The notes under the pieces: model-generated
The model's input: the letters and a program-made list of their open reading frames with translations, nothing else
Told to the model about the DNA's origin: nothing
Database searches by the model: none
Shown: one piece after another, positions 44,061 to 56,035 of the stretch
Position numbering within the stretch: the first letter of the stretch is position 1
How the letters are laid out: every line of letters starts with the position of its first letter
Translations under genes and position numbers: made by a program
From: Liolophura sinensis
Lineage: Eukaryota; Mollusca; Polyplacophora; Chitonida; Chitonidae
NCBI RefSeq assembly: GCF_032854445.1
Contig: NC_088304.1
Span: 14,893,704-14,957,703 of the forward strand
DNA: 64,000 nucleotides
Reading direction: 5' to 3'

Positions 44061-45784
44061 ACTTACAAACCGTGAACTGGCCATGGTCTGTCGAATCTCC
44101 GCTGGAGCCCATAACATCGGACGGATATTTATGTGCTTTCCGTGCGACATTGTCAATAAATCTTGTTGAAAGGTCAACAAAGACCACGATAGTCTCAGAT
44201 GGTGAATGAGCTCTTCAATTAAGGGGCTCTATTTCAAGACTGAAACGAGATACACTGAGAGAGAAAAAACTACCATAAATCATCTTACTACCACAATACA
44301 GAATTTAAATGCAAAGAAAACACTAAAGAGAAGTATATCCAAATTTAGGCCATTAAATACCATGAAAATTGTAATACTGCTGGATTCAGGGTCAGGAACA
44401 CGGGGCGTATTATGCACTGAAATCAAGAAAACACCAGCGTTATAGCGCTGGATAAGGCGTTAGAGTACGAGCAGAAGACTGCTGTTCATTAAGTCAGGTA
44501 TGATAACCCTTCTCAGAAGAAAAACGCTGCAGTTTTCACTAGAATCTGATAAAATATGCTGTTGGATAGGGCCAGGATTGCGGGCAGTACTATTACATGA
44601 AGGTTAGAAAATACAAGTGATACAGCTGTTAACTAACGTCAAGAAAACGGAACTGTGCATGCTGTTCGATTCGGTCAGCAATTAGCGTTTTGTTCACTAT
44701 TTTCATAAAATTGGAGCAGTTCTGTTCACTCAGTTAAGACAAATGTCTTGGTTACGGATGGATGCGTTTTGGACATGATATTCGAGCGTCGATGATTGTA
44801 GAGTGCAGACGTTTTTTTCACAGTAGGTTTGTGCGTTCATGATAGCAGTCACGAGGTCCATGGGAAAAGCTAGACTGATCATCACGATGGGATCTGCATA
44901 TAAATCATAAAGATAAATATTGCCAAAGAATGAAATGATCAAATATTCACATTTAAAATCCCGTCTTAATGTAACATTTGTGTTAATGTTAAGGGAACAT
45001 TTGTGCTGTGATTCTTCTGACGATATTAGTGTATTTTGAAGTATATTCGAAGGGAAGTAACCATGGTTGTCTTCGGCTTTTTTGCCATAGATAATTTGCC
45101 TCCCCTAGGCTGAACTGGCCGATGTACCGTTGGGTTGATTTAACAGGAGAGCCAGAAGGGACACATTTTTAGTACCGTAAAAAGTTATTGTGCCCATGGA
45201 CTGTGTGACATTGTTTCTTATACCAGTGTACACGGGACCGATTCCACAGAGCAAGAGTCAACATTTGCCTCAGTCTTACAATTTTAGGGACTACATTTGG
45301 TTTTTCGGTCTTAACTTTAAATGTATCGGTACAATCCCGCCTGCCACCTGTTCAGTATAAACCATTTTTCAAATCTAGAAATTCTCAGGGGATCAACCAT
45401 TTACCTTTTTAATCTTAATATATATTAATATAAGTACTAATATTTTAAAAAGGAAAACAAGGCTTTTCAAAAATGCCGTACTGTCTGGCAGAAGAGAATG
45501 TAACTCAAATGCGGAAGGCTCATTTTTCAGCTTTCATCAATCCCGTTAATAAATGCATATTTTTTCTTTTCCTATTTTAAGCCTGTTATTTTGTTGATAT
45601 ATATATACATGTATATTCTTTACACAGAAAGAAAGTTTGTTTGCTCTATAAGCGGGTGTATTTAATGATGGACGAATTGGTACATGAAACTGTAATTGTT
45701 AACCAAAAATGGCTGATTTTTCTGGTGTCCTGCAAGTGCAACTGTAGTTTTGAACTTTCGTTCCCTTCAAGATAACATTTTTAT
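44061..45784. other. Unannotated stretch with faint repetition
   Basis: Weakly similar phrases (atactgctggattcagggtc, aatatgctgttggatagggc, catgctgttcgattcggtca) near 44373, 44556 and 44661 hint at a very old tandem repeat. Nothing else recognised. Confidence 0.4.
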
Positions 45785-46095
45785 CTGGAAATAGATGCAT
45801 GTATATTCCCGTGTGGGAATAGTGTAAGTTGCCCAGGGCAGCCACAGTAGCCCTAAATTCCCCCGCGCGATTGGTGTCGATTCCGCTGTTTGAACATAAT
45901 ACCGGTAAGATTCCTGATGAGCGAGCAAAGTACTTACAGTCCTGTGTGCGAACAAATTACCTCCTCCCCATGTGCGAACATAGTAGCGAACAATGTACAT
46001 TCCGGTGAGAGAAATGGGAAAGCAATGTTTATTCCCGGGTGTGAACAATATTCTTTTCCTTGTGGAAACAATGTCCATTCCCGTCAAAATACGTG
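45785..46095. repeat. Degenerate minisatellite of gtgtgcgaaca motifs
   Basis: Irregular repeats of attcccgtgtg-, gaacaatgt- and gtgcgaacaaat-like words with a spacing of roughly 30 bp. The array is old and degenerate. The open frames across it are spurious. Confidence 0.6.
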
Positions 46096-46439
46096 GATCT
46101 CATATCCAACGGATCATCTTAGCATTTATATGTATCTGTTATCATTCAGGGGAACTAACTCTCCGAAACAGAACAATGGGAAGATGGAGAGCCTTGGTCA
46201 AATGACGTTCTGTGGTAAAATTATAAATGACATATCAAATTGAATGGGGCAAGCATTTCAATGGAGAAGCTATTAGCGCTAATTTACATTAGGTGACAGA
46301 CTAAGATCGTCCTTGATTTGTTAGGCGTAAAAATTGGACACAATAGGTCCTGTACTAATGTTCAAATGTTCATGTGTTTTGGCAAATAACGTCAAATGAT
46401 TGGTTTCTCTGACAGTTGCTATAGGGATCACGAAACATG

Positions 46440-46835
46440 CGACTTATGTCAAAAGCTGTATGTGGCCAGCAGACTGACTAGTGTATTTTTTACGACGAAT
46501 GTCCTTGCTTCAAGCTTCATGGCCACTATATTGTACAGAATATTTATATGACTAAAGTCCTGGCCTAAAGCTGTATTTGGCCAGTATATATATGTGACTA
46601 ATATCCTTGTTTCAAGCTGTATTTGGCCAGTAGACTGAGTAGTGTATTTATGTGACTGATATCCTTATTTCAAGTTACATATGGCCAGTATAATGGCCAG
46701 AGTATTTATGTGACTAATGTCCTTGTCTTAAGCTGTATTTGGCCAGTACACTGCATGATCAGTGTATTTATGTGAGTAATAATATTGTATCAAGCTGTGT
46801 ATGGCTAGTATAGACTGACCCGTGTATTTATGTGA
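46440..46835. repeat. About 57-bp minisatellite, seven units
   Basis: Units of the form agctgtatttggccagtata, gactgagtagtgtatttatg, tgactaatgtccttgtttca. The word tggccag or its variants recurs near 46463, 46520, 46578, 46624, 46682, 46740 and 46802. Confidence 0.82.
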
Positions 46836-47194
46836 TTAAAAGAGAAGAAAACATCATTATATACAGCTATACCACAACAGGTTTTGCATATTTTTAAAAT
46901 TGGCATTGTTTTGTAACAATTAAGGTACGCAATTATTACTTATATATAGCGTTGCCCCAATCGATAATTCAAGTACAACATCTATCATTGAAACGTGCCA
47001 CAGTACTATTTTTAACAATTATGTATTTCTCTGTGTTTACAATGGGACAAAGTTCACGCCAAATATAAACAAATTCAATTTTCCACTCTTCCATTTTGCA
47101 TTAATTTTGTACATGGAGCACTTTGTCACCAAAAGACAGATATTCAGCAGTGCATTGGGCATACACTCAAAATGCAAGTCTGTATTACCGTTTC

Positions 47195-47395
47195 GTACAC
47201 GTGTCTGTGTAGCCCGCAATGTACCGTAACATGTAAATCAAGGTACACAATTTGGTACACATTAAATATATAGGTGTACCCATAAAAATATTGTATGCAA
47301 AGGTACACATTAACGCTCCTGTGCAAATTTGTTACAGTTTATGTGTGTCTGTGGTACACGTCTTGTGTATTTGTTACTCACAATTACTTTTAGAG
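47195..47395 (+). repeat. Dispersed GTAC-rich repeat, copy 1
   Basis: About 190 bp (cccgcaatgtac.., acacaatttggtacacatta, gtacacattaa, ttgttacagttt, gtgtctgtggtacac) match 55872-56035 in the same order and orientation at about 75-80 percent. The class is unknown; it could be a MITE. Confidence 0.7.
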
Positions 47396-49190
47396 AGTAT
47401 ATATACGTGTCATTATCCCAAAAGAACATTAATTTTGGCCAACCGTTCTACTGAATGTATATCTGTAGACCACTATTTCAAACATTTTTGCCAGACATGT
47501 TGAACCACGGTAGATTGGTATAGGTATAGGCCTATCTTGCTGATATAGGCCTATCTTGCTGCCATCTTGCTTGGGTAAAAAAAAAAAAAGGAAAAGCTAA
47601 AAATACATACCGTACCGATCACATATCGGAAATCGGTTTGCGGGTTGATAACATAACTCATCGATTCATCATGCTAATATGTCATACTGAAATATTAAAG
47701 CCTATATTGTAATGGATTTGCATTTTTCTTGTTTAATATGTCACATTTATAAAAAGAAAATATATATTGTGTCAGCCCAAGCTTGAAATTAGACGTTATA
47801 GTATGCCAATAGATTGTCGAGATAATATTAATTAATACAGATCGATAAATCACGTCTTAAACAACACCGTCATGAATGTATATTTCCCGCGACAAGCATC
47901 TAAAATTAGATCTACATGTTATAATCAGATGTAAAGCCAACTGCATATAGACCCTTTAGTTAGAGGTCAGTTTTTAACATGTTTCCGGCGACGAAATGAA
48001 TGTATAAATGTATGTCGGACGACAACTGCTTGTGTAAAACCAATGATGTCATATGTATGGTCACGTGATATGCCGCTTGTCGTCTGCACCTGTCAGTTTT
48101 TTTTTTATGCTTCCCGTTTCACTTTTAACGGTGCATTAACACCAGGTAGATGCAGGCGTACAATTCTCTACCCTTTTTTTAAACATTTAGGCATATTTAT
48201 TTTAATCAAGGTGTGTATAATTTATTTATACCTGAGGTTAGATAAAATGATGTTTATCTCTTGTCTTTACATAATACCCTTTTTATATAGGCCTGAAGCG
48301 CCATTGTCGACATGATAAAAGATTAAGTAGGCCCAGTGCAGGGAAAGTCTAATTATCTTATTATAACAGTGTTACATATAGCTTCATATAGTCTTTATAT
48401 TAGGTTCCATTGCGGATCTATACATACACGTGTGAAAAACCACTAGGTCAGCGTTTAATTTTTTTTAATTAGGCACATATATGGTTTAAGGTTACTACGA
48501 CATTCCACCCGTCATATTTGTGTAAGATCTGATAACCTTAAGATGAACAAAGACCTTGATCAGAACATAGACATTGTATAGTTACTTCACGCTTCCAGGT
48601 TTTATACAATACAAAACACACACTTGCAGATCTTCCTCCAACAAGGTTTTTGTCAAATAGGGGTATATATAATGAAGAAAATATGTCATGCAGAAATCTT
48701 GATAAGACGTTTGATAAAACGCGTAAATTAAGCCTAAGTTAAAGAACCAGGTTTACCAGGTGTATTTAATGCGCATGGAATGTAAATAACAATAGGGCCT
48801 ACCATATAGGTTTACAAAAGCCTCATGGGCCCCCGCTTAATGGGTAGGCTGCTGTGTTCGTAGCCTAACCCAGACTTATCGTAATTGTTTTCGTAAATGA
48901 CGCTGTTTAACTATTAGGAGCTGTTAGCTCTAGGTACTGTGTAGTGTCGTATAATGGCACCATCAGTCAAACAGACTTCCTGTTAAATTTAACAGATGTT
49001 TTTAGAGTAGGACCGGTAGGCCTACCTCAGTATATAGACCCCACACCAATGGCCGAGGGATGAAAGCGTCATCTCCGTAAGCCAGAACAATAACTTCAGA
49101 ATATTTTGGCATAACATTTCTTATATACAAACTATTCAGTTTTACACGTGCATTTCGGTGCATTTGTTTCAAGAATGAAAGCAGTTTTCG
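47396..49190. other. Unannotated stretch
   Basis: AT-rich. A small tandem repeat of ataggcctatcttgctg lies at 47524-47565. The 90-codon open frame at 48043 has no recognisable feature. No gene called. Confidence 0.45.
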
Positions 49191-49194
49191 GCCT

Positions 49195-49327
49195 AATTTC
49201 CTACTTTACATACTTTCTTAGTTTTTTTAGCCGTTTGTGTTATACGTCGTTTGGGAACTGGCCTTGTCATTTTTGACCTAGAACGTCCTTATTGGCTTAT
49301 GGCTGGTATACAAATGTCTGATTCAAC
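49195..49327 (+). repeat. Dispersed repeat shared with the 6.5-kb duplication
   Basis: catactttcttag, tgtgttatacgtcgtttggg, ttgacctagaacgtccttat and ggtatacaaatgtc match the reverse complement of 5010-5115 and 11558-11670. This third copy lies directly upstream of a SINE-2 insertion. Confidence 0.75.
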
Positions 49328-49340
49328 ATCATTTACATAC

Positions 49341-49593
49341 GGGGCCTCCGTGGCTCAGTCGGTTTAAAGCGCTAGCGCAGCGTAATGACCCAGGAGTCTC
49401 TCACCAATGCGGTCGCTGTGAGTTCAAGTCCAGCTCATGCTGGCGGCCGTACGTGAGAAGGTCTGTCAGCAACCTGCGGATGGTCGTGGGTTTCCCCCGG
49501 GCTCTGCCCGGTTTTCCACCCACCATAATGCTGACCGCCGTCGTATGGGTGAAATATTCTTGAGTACGGCGTAAAACACCAATCAAAAAAAAA
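49341..49593 (+). mobile_element. SINE-2, full length, with perfect target-site duplication
   Basis: This is the reference copy for the window. The head is ggggcctccg with A box tggctcagtcgg (49351-49362) and B box gagttcaagtcc (49420-49431). The wide A-to-B spacing of about 70 bases is like tRNA-Leu or tRNA-Ser with a long variable arm. The body carries cgtgggtttcccccgggctc, accataatgctgaccgccgt and ttgagtacggcgtaaaacac and ends in an A run. A perfect 13-bp target-site duplication, atcatttacatac, lies at 49328-49340 and 49594-49606, so the element is complete and fairly young. A functional tRNA gene is excluded by the attached body. Confidence 0.96.
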
Positions 49594-49606
49594 ATCATTT
49601 ACATAC

Positions 49607-50274
49607 ACAGTACGAAAATATGGTTTTATGTGTTAATTTAATTTGTAATGGGAAAAATTATGTTTTACTATTATAATACATAAATTCTCACATTTACGTG
49701 TATATGCCAAATGGGTCATTTGTTTTGGGTTCATTCGGCTTTATTTTCTTCCCTGTGTTACACAAATTTGCTTGAAAATCTAAAAATGAATAGTCTGATT
49801 GACTATTTTTCACCGTTTCCTTTACATTCTATGAGAAGGTTTCCGATGAAACGTAAGAGAAAAATTTTTTCACGTAGAAAATTTCCAATCATTATTAGTA
49901 TTTTTATTTTGGTAAAATGAAAAATTCTTTATTCTTGAACAGGATCCAGATGAATATCAATTTAATTTCCCTCAAACGGGGGACTTCACGCTTTCAACTC
50001 ATCATGCAATAAACTCAAAAAAGTGTCATTGAAGTGATCATTCATAACAGTCAGAATTACGCACTATACCTTTACCCTGCAATCATATTTGCCATCATTA
50101 TATATTTGCATTTTCATTTGGTAAAATGAGAAATTGTTTATTCGTCAACAGGAGATGAATATCCATTCCATTTCTACAAACGGATGACTTCAAGCCCCCA
50201 TACTTGTGATGCAAAAAAAAAATCTCACTGAAGCGATTATTATCACTGATTGTTGTAAATAAAGAAGCTGATGC
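49607..50274. other. Unannotated stretch
   Basis: AT-rich; a phrase like ttattcttgaacaggatccagatgaatat recurs loosely near 50140. No gene called. Confidence 0.4.
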
Positions 50275-50934
50275 GATGTCTTCATTAATTTACACACGTC
50301 ACTGACATACAACCCACGCCAACACTTCTTCATGACCCCCAAAGATTCGCACACTACCATTTAAAGGCATCGCAAATTCATATTCACGCCTCTGACAAGA
50401 ATCGATCCACACCCACACATCTATAAAGACTCAAATTCACTTCGCACACTTATTAAATTAACTTTCACACATTTAAGGCATAAAGCCACACCCACACTTC
50501 TTAAAGTCATAAATCCACACCCACGCCTCTTAAGGGCATGAATTCGCACCCACACTTCTAAGGCTATAGATCCCCACCAAACACTTAATAAGGGCATAGA
50601 TAAAACCACACCAACACTTTTTGAAGGACAGCAGACAACTTTCCATTTCTTATAAAGACGTAATCCGCACCCACATTTCTAGAGGCATAAATCCGCATTT
50701 ATATTTCAAAAGGCATAAATCAACACCAACATTTCTTTCAGGCATAAATCCGCAACCACACTTCTTAAAGGCATAAATCCGCATTTATAGTTCAAAAGGT
50801 ATAAATAAACACCCACACCTCTTTAAGGCGTACATGCGCACTCACACTTCCTTAAAGTCATAAATCCGCATCCATACGTCCCTAAAAGCATAAATCCTCA
50901 CCCACACTTCTTAAAGGCGTAAGTCCCTGGAGCT

Positions 50935-51148
50935 TCTCTCCAATGTGGTCACTGTGAGTTCAAGTCCAGCTCATGATAGCTGAAGGTTCCAAGTTACCTC
51001 TCTGGCCGTAGCCTATGCAGGAAGGTCTTGCAGCAACCTGTGGATGGTCGTGGGTTTTCTCTGGGCTCTACCGGTTTCCTCCCACCATAATGCAGGTCGT
51101 AAAGGTGAAATATTCTTGAGTACGGCGTAAAACACAAATCAGATAAAT
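50935..51148 (+). mobile_element. SINE-2, diverged, plus strand
   Basis: Starts near ggagcttctctccaatgtgg and keeps the B box gagttcaagtcc, then a diverged middle (gcctatgcaggaaggtcttg, gatggtcgtgggttttc) and ttgagtacggcgtaaaacac with an aaataaa tail. The A box is missing. Confidence 0.82.
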
Positions 51149-51189
51149 AAAAAAAAACAAAGCCATAAATCCACACTAAAAATTCTAAA

Positions 51190-51350
51190 ATTATTTATTT
51201 ATTTTTATTAGTGTTTTACGCCGTACTCAAGAATATTTCACTTATACGACGGCGACAAACATTATGGTAGGAGGAAACCGAACCGAGCCCGGAGGAAACC
51301 AATGACCATCCACGGGCTGCTGAGGAGACCTTCCCATGTACGGCCGAAGA
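51190..51350 (-). mobile_element. SINE-2, 5'-truncated, minus strand
   Basis: Reversed tail and body (attagtgttttacgccgtac, tcaagaatatttcacttata, cgacggcgacaaacattatg, accatccacgggctgctgag). Together with the plus-strand copy at 50935-51148 it forms a tail-to-tail inverted pair about 40 bp apart. Confidence 0.85.
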
Positions 51351-51582
51351 GGCGAAAGTTTAAAAGACATAAAATCCAAACCCCACTTAAAGGCATAAAT
51401 TACACACCCGCACTTCTTAAGGGTTTAAATCCATACACACTTCTAAAAGTCACAAAATCATACCCACGCGTCTAATTTAGCGGTATGAATCTAACCCCGC
51501 TGTCAGCTGAATACCTGATAACCCGACAAAGTGTCAGGTTTTCCAGAACTTTTCATTCCTTTCCAAAGGAACGCTTTCATGA

Positions 51583-51686
51583 AATTTATTTATTCATTTG
51601 TTTATTTATTTACTTATTTATTTGAATGGTGTTGACAACGTACTCAAGAATATTTCACTTATACGAAGACGGTCAGCATTAGGACA
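51583..51686 (-). mobile_element. SINE-2 tail fragment, minus strand
   Basis: An expanded TTTA tail (tttatttatttacttattta) followed by a short reversed SINE-2 3' end (caacgtactcaagaatattt, cacttatacgaagacggtca). The rest of the element is absent. Confidence 0.75.
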
Positions 51687-51689
51687 TGA

Positions 51690-53148
51690 AATTTCAGGTC
51701 ACATTCGCGTGATGCCTACATGCATAACTCTGCACGCTCATTATCACATGATCGGCCTATACAAACAATTTTGTTGAAGGATGTGCGATAAACTTTTTCT
51801 TATAATAAAATCGATATATTGGTTGATTGAAGGTATGAGACAAGTACCGGGTAAGTGTTTCTCAGTCATTATTTCCTCGCTGAACACTCCCTTAGTAGGC
51901 CTATATACCTGTCGATCAGGCTGTAATCTCTTCTATCCAAACTTCTCCTCCCAGCTGTCCGTCAGAGCAGATTACCTTCTATTTGAACGATTTCCTGTGA
52001 CAGATTTAGTACTTAATGCTTCACTTCCGGCGATGCCAATTTACAAGTTGTTTTAAACCCGTGTTTTCTGAAGTGTCTTAAACGCTTTTATCGGAAGCTT
52101 TCAAATTCCGTTTGAGATCGCGCATAATGTCTCCATAATTACTCTCCGCCAGCTGCTGATTTCGGATCCTTTTAAAACGTCTGTTTTCATTAGTTGATCT
52201 ATTAAAGTAGCTGATTGATCATTGGCCGGAGACATTATCGCCAAAAGCCGTCAATTAGCTTTTGATGTCGCGGAAATTGATCACGTGGCCATTGCGTGCA
52301 AACGCTTCATGTGTAAATATATGCGTTTATTCACCCAACAATGCCCAAAAATAAGACATTATGTCGGGTGTGATATAACCATGCAAGCGGCTTACTGGAG
52401 CTGAAGTTAAGTCATTCAGGCTGATGTTGCCAATCACTCTTACTCCCTTAAGCTAAAGAGACGTAGATGAGAGCATACAGGAGCATATGGTCTACTTTGT
52501 ATTCACCGTTTACAATGCTCCGACGAACCCTGACAGGAGCTATGAAAACAAGTTGCCAGTAGGACCTACACACATCCTCTGGCCTATTATTCTTTAGTGT
52601 TTGTTTCTATCATGGAGATTTATATTTCCTTTGATAAAGAACGTCCATATTCAGATACAAATATTGCCAAGGGACACACGAAGTGAATAAAGCGAAATTA
52701 TCTCTGATCATATATATGGAGTCCGACACATGCAACAATCGCGGGCGAAGCATAATACACATGCGTATGAAATAGCCGGTAAGCCGTATTATTTGCCTAT
52801 TGAAGTAACATGCATGGTGCTTGGAATATCAGTTATACGCCTCACAAAAGTGCCGCGAATGAAATATACAGCGCGATCCTTCATGAGCAATATTTAAAAA
52901 ATCAAATTCATCCCGTACGGTTTAGTGAGTTCCATATTAACTTAAAAATTAGACCAAGGCTTTCATTTAAACACATGCTAAATGTGGGTCATTTAAATTT
53001 CACAATATTTAAAGCGTTTATCAGCAAAGATTTCTAACGCATTTGTTGCGATACTACAATAATAATATTCCATGCTATCCAAAGTTTGTTGGATTTTGAA
53101 AGTCAATTTAGGTAGTTCTCTGGTACGCTAAATATGAGACAATATTAA
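51690..53148. other. Unannotated stretch
   Basis: No gene or repeat recognised. The open frames at 51781-52056 and 52810-53037 show no domain or exon context that I can support. Confidence 0.45.
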
Positions 53149-53161
53149 TCGAATCTCCAAA

Positions 53162-53519
53162 CCGGCCCGGATAGCACAGTCGGTAGAGCATCCGCTTCGG
53201 GACCGGTAGATCCAGGATCAATCCTTGATCGAGTCACACTAAGACTTTAAAAGAGGAAGTTGTAACTTCCTCGCTTAGCGTTCAGCATGAAGAGGATAGT
53301 GCAACGGACAGGTTGACCCGTATCAGTATAATGGCTCGGGCGGGGGCGGCTTGCTTGCCTTCGGTAAGTCGTCTCAGTGAGGCAGCACTAAATAAAAGAG
53401 CGGTGGAAATCCGTCCTGCAACAAGGAGGCACATTACACGTACATGCACCCTAATGATTCCTTCGTCGTCATATGACTGAAAAAATTGTTGAGAACGACG
53501 TTAAACCCCACTCACTCAC
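53162..53519 (+). mobile_element. SINE-1, full length, with perfect target-site duplication
   Basis: The head ccggcccggatagcacagtc plus ggtagagcatccgcttcggg gives a tRNA-like A box; the B-box region is around gatccaggatcaatcc. The body carries aaagaggaagttgtaacttc, cgtatcagtataatggctcg, gcggtggaaatccgtcctgc and aacaaggaggcacattac, and the element ends aacgacgttaaaccccactc plus actcac. A perfect 13-bp target-site duplication tcgaatctccaaa lies at 53149-53161 and 53520-53532. This is the reference SINE-1 for the window. Confidence 0.95.
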
Positions 53520-53532
53520 TCGAATCTCCAAA

Positions 53533-55240
53533 AGTCGTAACAGAAATGGCAGCTAGCTAAGGCTGGGATTCGCCCTCGTGCAGGACGAGTGGAGAGCGGT
53601 TGTTGTTGTTTTGTTTTTTTTGGTGAGGCTTATAAACAATACACGTTGCTGGCTATTGAATAGTCACTCGTAGCAGGGATATCAATGATAAACTCTTACA
53701 CACAAAGGATGGAAAAAATAAACAACACGCCATATCATTAAATAATCAAGAATTCATTAAGGTTTAGTAATAATAACATCGATTTTCACATTAACATATT
53801 CGGCAGCACTAGATACATATGTGTGCATATGGCGCCCCCTCGTGGCTCCACGGGCAACCAAAGTGTATCTAATTGTTGCATATATGCATATATATAAGTG
53901 TGTCATGTTCTGGTTCATTGATGAAATATAAGGTTATACATACATATCAAATCATATCAGAAGACCTCAAATGTTGACTAGTTGTTGAAATATATCAGAT
54001 GATATGAGGAAACACGGGATCCAGCCCTATATATAAGTAGACATAGAATCACATCATAGGAGGAGATATCGGACTTATGGTAAATATTGCCCTCATATTT
54101 TATCATATAATGAAAAGAAAATCATCATGCAGACGTAGGCCTAAGTATATTGCTAAAATATCAGACCATAAATGTTTCACCATACATACAGAAAAGCTCG
54201 CCTCCATGAATATGTGCCGTCCGTTAAAGTTTTCTCGGGTGCACGCGGAAAAAACTCGCGCTATACTTTTTCTCGAGATTTTCTCACCTTTTGCTTTCTT
54301 GAGTGCGGTTTGAGTTGCGTGTGCACGCGTTGACGCGTGCTTGTTTTACTTTTGGTCCATATGCTTATTAAAATCTCGCGTATACAGGTACATGCTATTT
54401 TGATATGGTCGAGATAGCGAGTGGACGAATCGGCTTCCATACATTTTACCTGCAGGTATAAACCTGACAAATCTCCAGACTATACTGCTTGAACCGTGTA
54501 GTTTCTTTTCCATAAAAGTGCTATCAGTACACATCCCTTTCTCTATGTTTCGAATACAATACAGCTTATAAAGTAAATCAGCATTATTTCAAGTTGCTGT
54601 AGTGAATTCCATGTTATAAGCTTGGACAATGAAATGCGCCTTGGAAAATTTGCGTTGATAATTAATTGATTGACGTATGAAAGAAAGGAGGAATATTTGA
54701 CCGCAGTAAAATTCGCTTGTTCCGCGGATCTTATTCGCCCAGGTCATCCAGGCAGTAAATAATCCGTCGGTTTGAATTTACGGATGTTAATCTCGCGAGA
54801 TAACGTGTCATGTCTGAAGAGTTTAGCAAACACTGGTTTAATTCAGCCTGTCACGTGTAAGTGTGGGGGGTAGGAAGCCCGGGTATCGCATAACACTTTG
54901 TTAATGTTCTTGTCACCTTCCCGGGCATACACTGTCATCTTGGAAATTGATACGATTTTAAGACTTTTAATGACAAGTGGAGAGCACCTCCCATCTATCT
55001 TGCATGGCCACAAAGTATGCTATATTCTTAACATTCAACCATTATAGCTGCCCATAAATTTCACTTTAACTCGCTTGAAACTGATTCTGATCTTGCATAT
55101 TACCGAAAACAATTAGTCCATTGTTGAGCTGAGTGAGTAAGTGAGAGCTCGGGGTTCAACGTCGTCGCTGTGACAGACTGCAAAAGCTTTTTACTCTGTA
55201 TCGCTTAAAGGCGTTAAACGAATGACGCCATTTAACCCGC
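53533..55240. other. Unannotated stretch with a SINE-1 tail fragment
   Basis: At 55130-55170 ctgagtgagtaagtgagagc and ggttcaacgtcgtcg look like a reversed SINE-1 3' end. Nothing else is recognised; the open frame at 54077-54313 has no identifiable feature. Confidence 0.45.
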
Positions 55241-55244
55241 GCAT

Positions 55245-55618
55245 GTTGTAACGGCATTTCTATTCTAAAGCGTGGCCTTTTTTTCGTTCTGGTTACCGGA
55301 AGCAGTTTATAAGTTATATTTACACTTTATCAATCCGCAGATATCAAAAATACACACTGTGTAAAATGGCTCATAAAAACCTCTAATGGTCAGAAGCCGT
55401 TCCACGGGAAGATCTGATTGACTGAACCCATATCGTCACGGCGTTTCTATGCTCAAGCGTGACTATTTTCGTTCTCGTTACCGGAAGCAATTTGTAAGTT
55501 AGATGTGTATGTGCATTTTATCAATCCGCAGATACCAAAATACATACTGTGTGCAAAACGATCCATAAAATCCTAATGGTTGGAAGCCATTCGTTGGGAA
55601 GATCTGATTGGCTGAAGA
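55245..55618. repeat. 187-bp tandem duplication
   Basis: Two adjacent copies (acggcatttctattctaaag at 55251 and acggcgtttctatgctcaag at 55438) share gttaccggaagca, atcaatccgcagata, aatacacactgtgt and gggaagatctgattg in the same order. Identity is about 80 percent. Confidence 0.85.
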
Positions 55619-55871
55619 ATTCAGATAAACGACCAATCATACAATGTACTGCATATTTGACCGCAATAGCCAATGAATGCTAATAATGCTGTTCGACCGA
55701 GTAGAGATGACGGGAGAAAAGTTATAGCCTTGAAAACAATATAGCAGGGCTACGCCATGGAAAGATTATTTAATGAACAGTTTTGTGGACCTAGAAATAA
55801 ATTTTCAAGTAAAAAATGAAAAAAACGAACTCTCAAAAAGCAAATGCGTATCGTTTTTTACAGGTGTTTGT

Positions 55872-56035
55872 GTAGTCCGCAATGTAAACAGCATGTGTAT
55901 CACAGATACACAATTTGGTAGACATTAAATGTGTAGGTACACTGATATAATGATGTATGCAAGATACACATTAATTAATGTTCATGTGCAACTTTGTTAC
56001 ATTTAATGTGTACCTGTGGTACACATCTTGTCTAT
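55872..56035 (+). repeat. Dispersed GTAC-rich repeat, copy 2
   Basis: Second copy of the family at 47195-47395 (cgcaatgta, acacaatttggtagacatta, gtatgcaagatacacattaa, ttgttacatttaatgtgtac, ctgtggtacacatcttgt). Same strand; the ends are not defined. Confidence 0.7.

Larger units (their letters stand above)
50275..51510. repeat. About 30-bp minisatellite interrupted by two SINEs
   Basis: Degenerate units of the form cacacccacacttcttaaag, gcataaatccg run from 50280 to 50930, reappear briefly at 51150-51190, and resume at 51355-51510. The two SINE-2 copies between them therefore lie inside an originally continuous array, though some may predate its spread. Confidence 0.8.

Noticed and set aside
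43910-44209. Protein with KPLHLA repeats
   Set aside because: An 18-bp minisatellite keeps all frames open; there is no exon signal and the minus strand is equally open.
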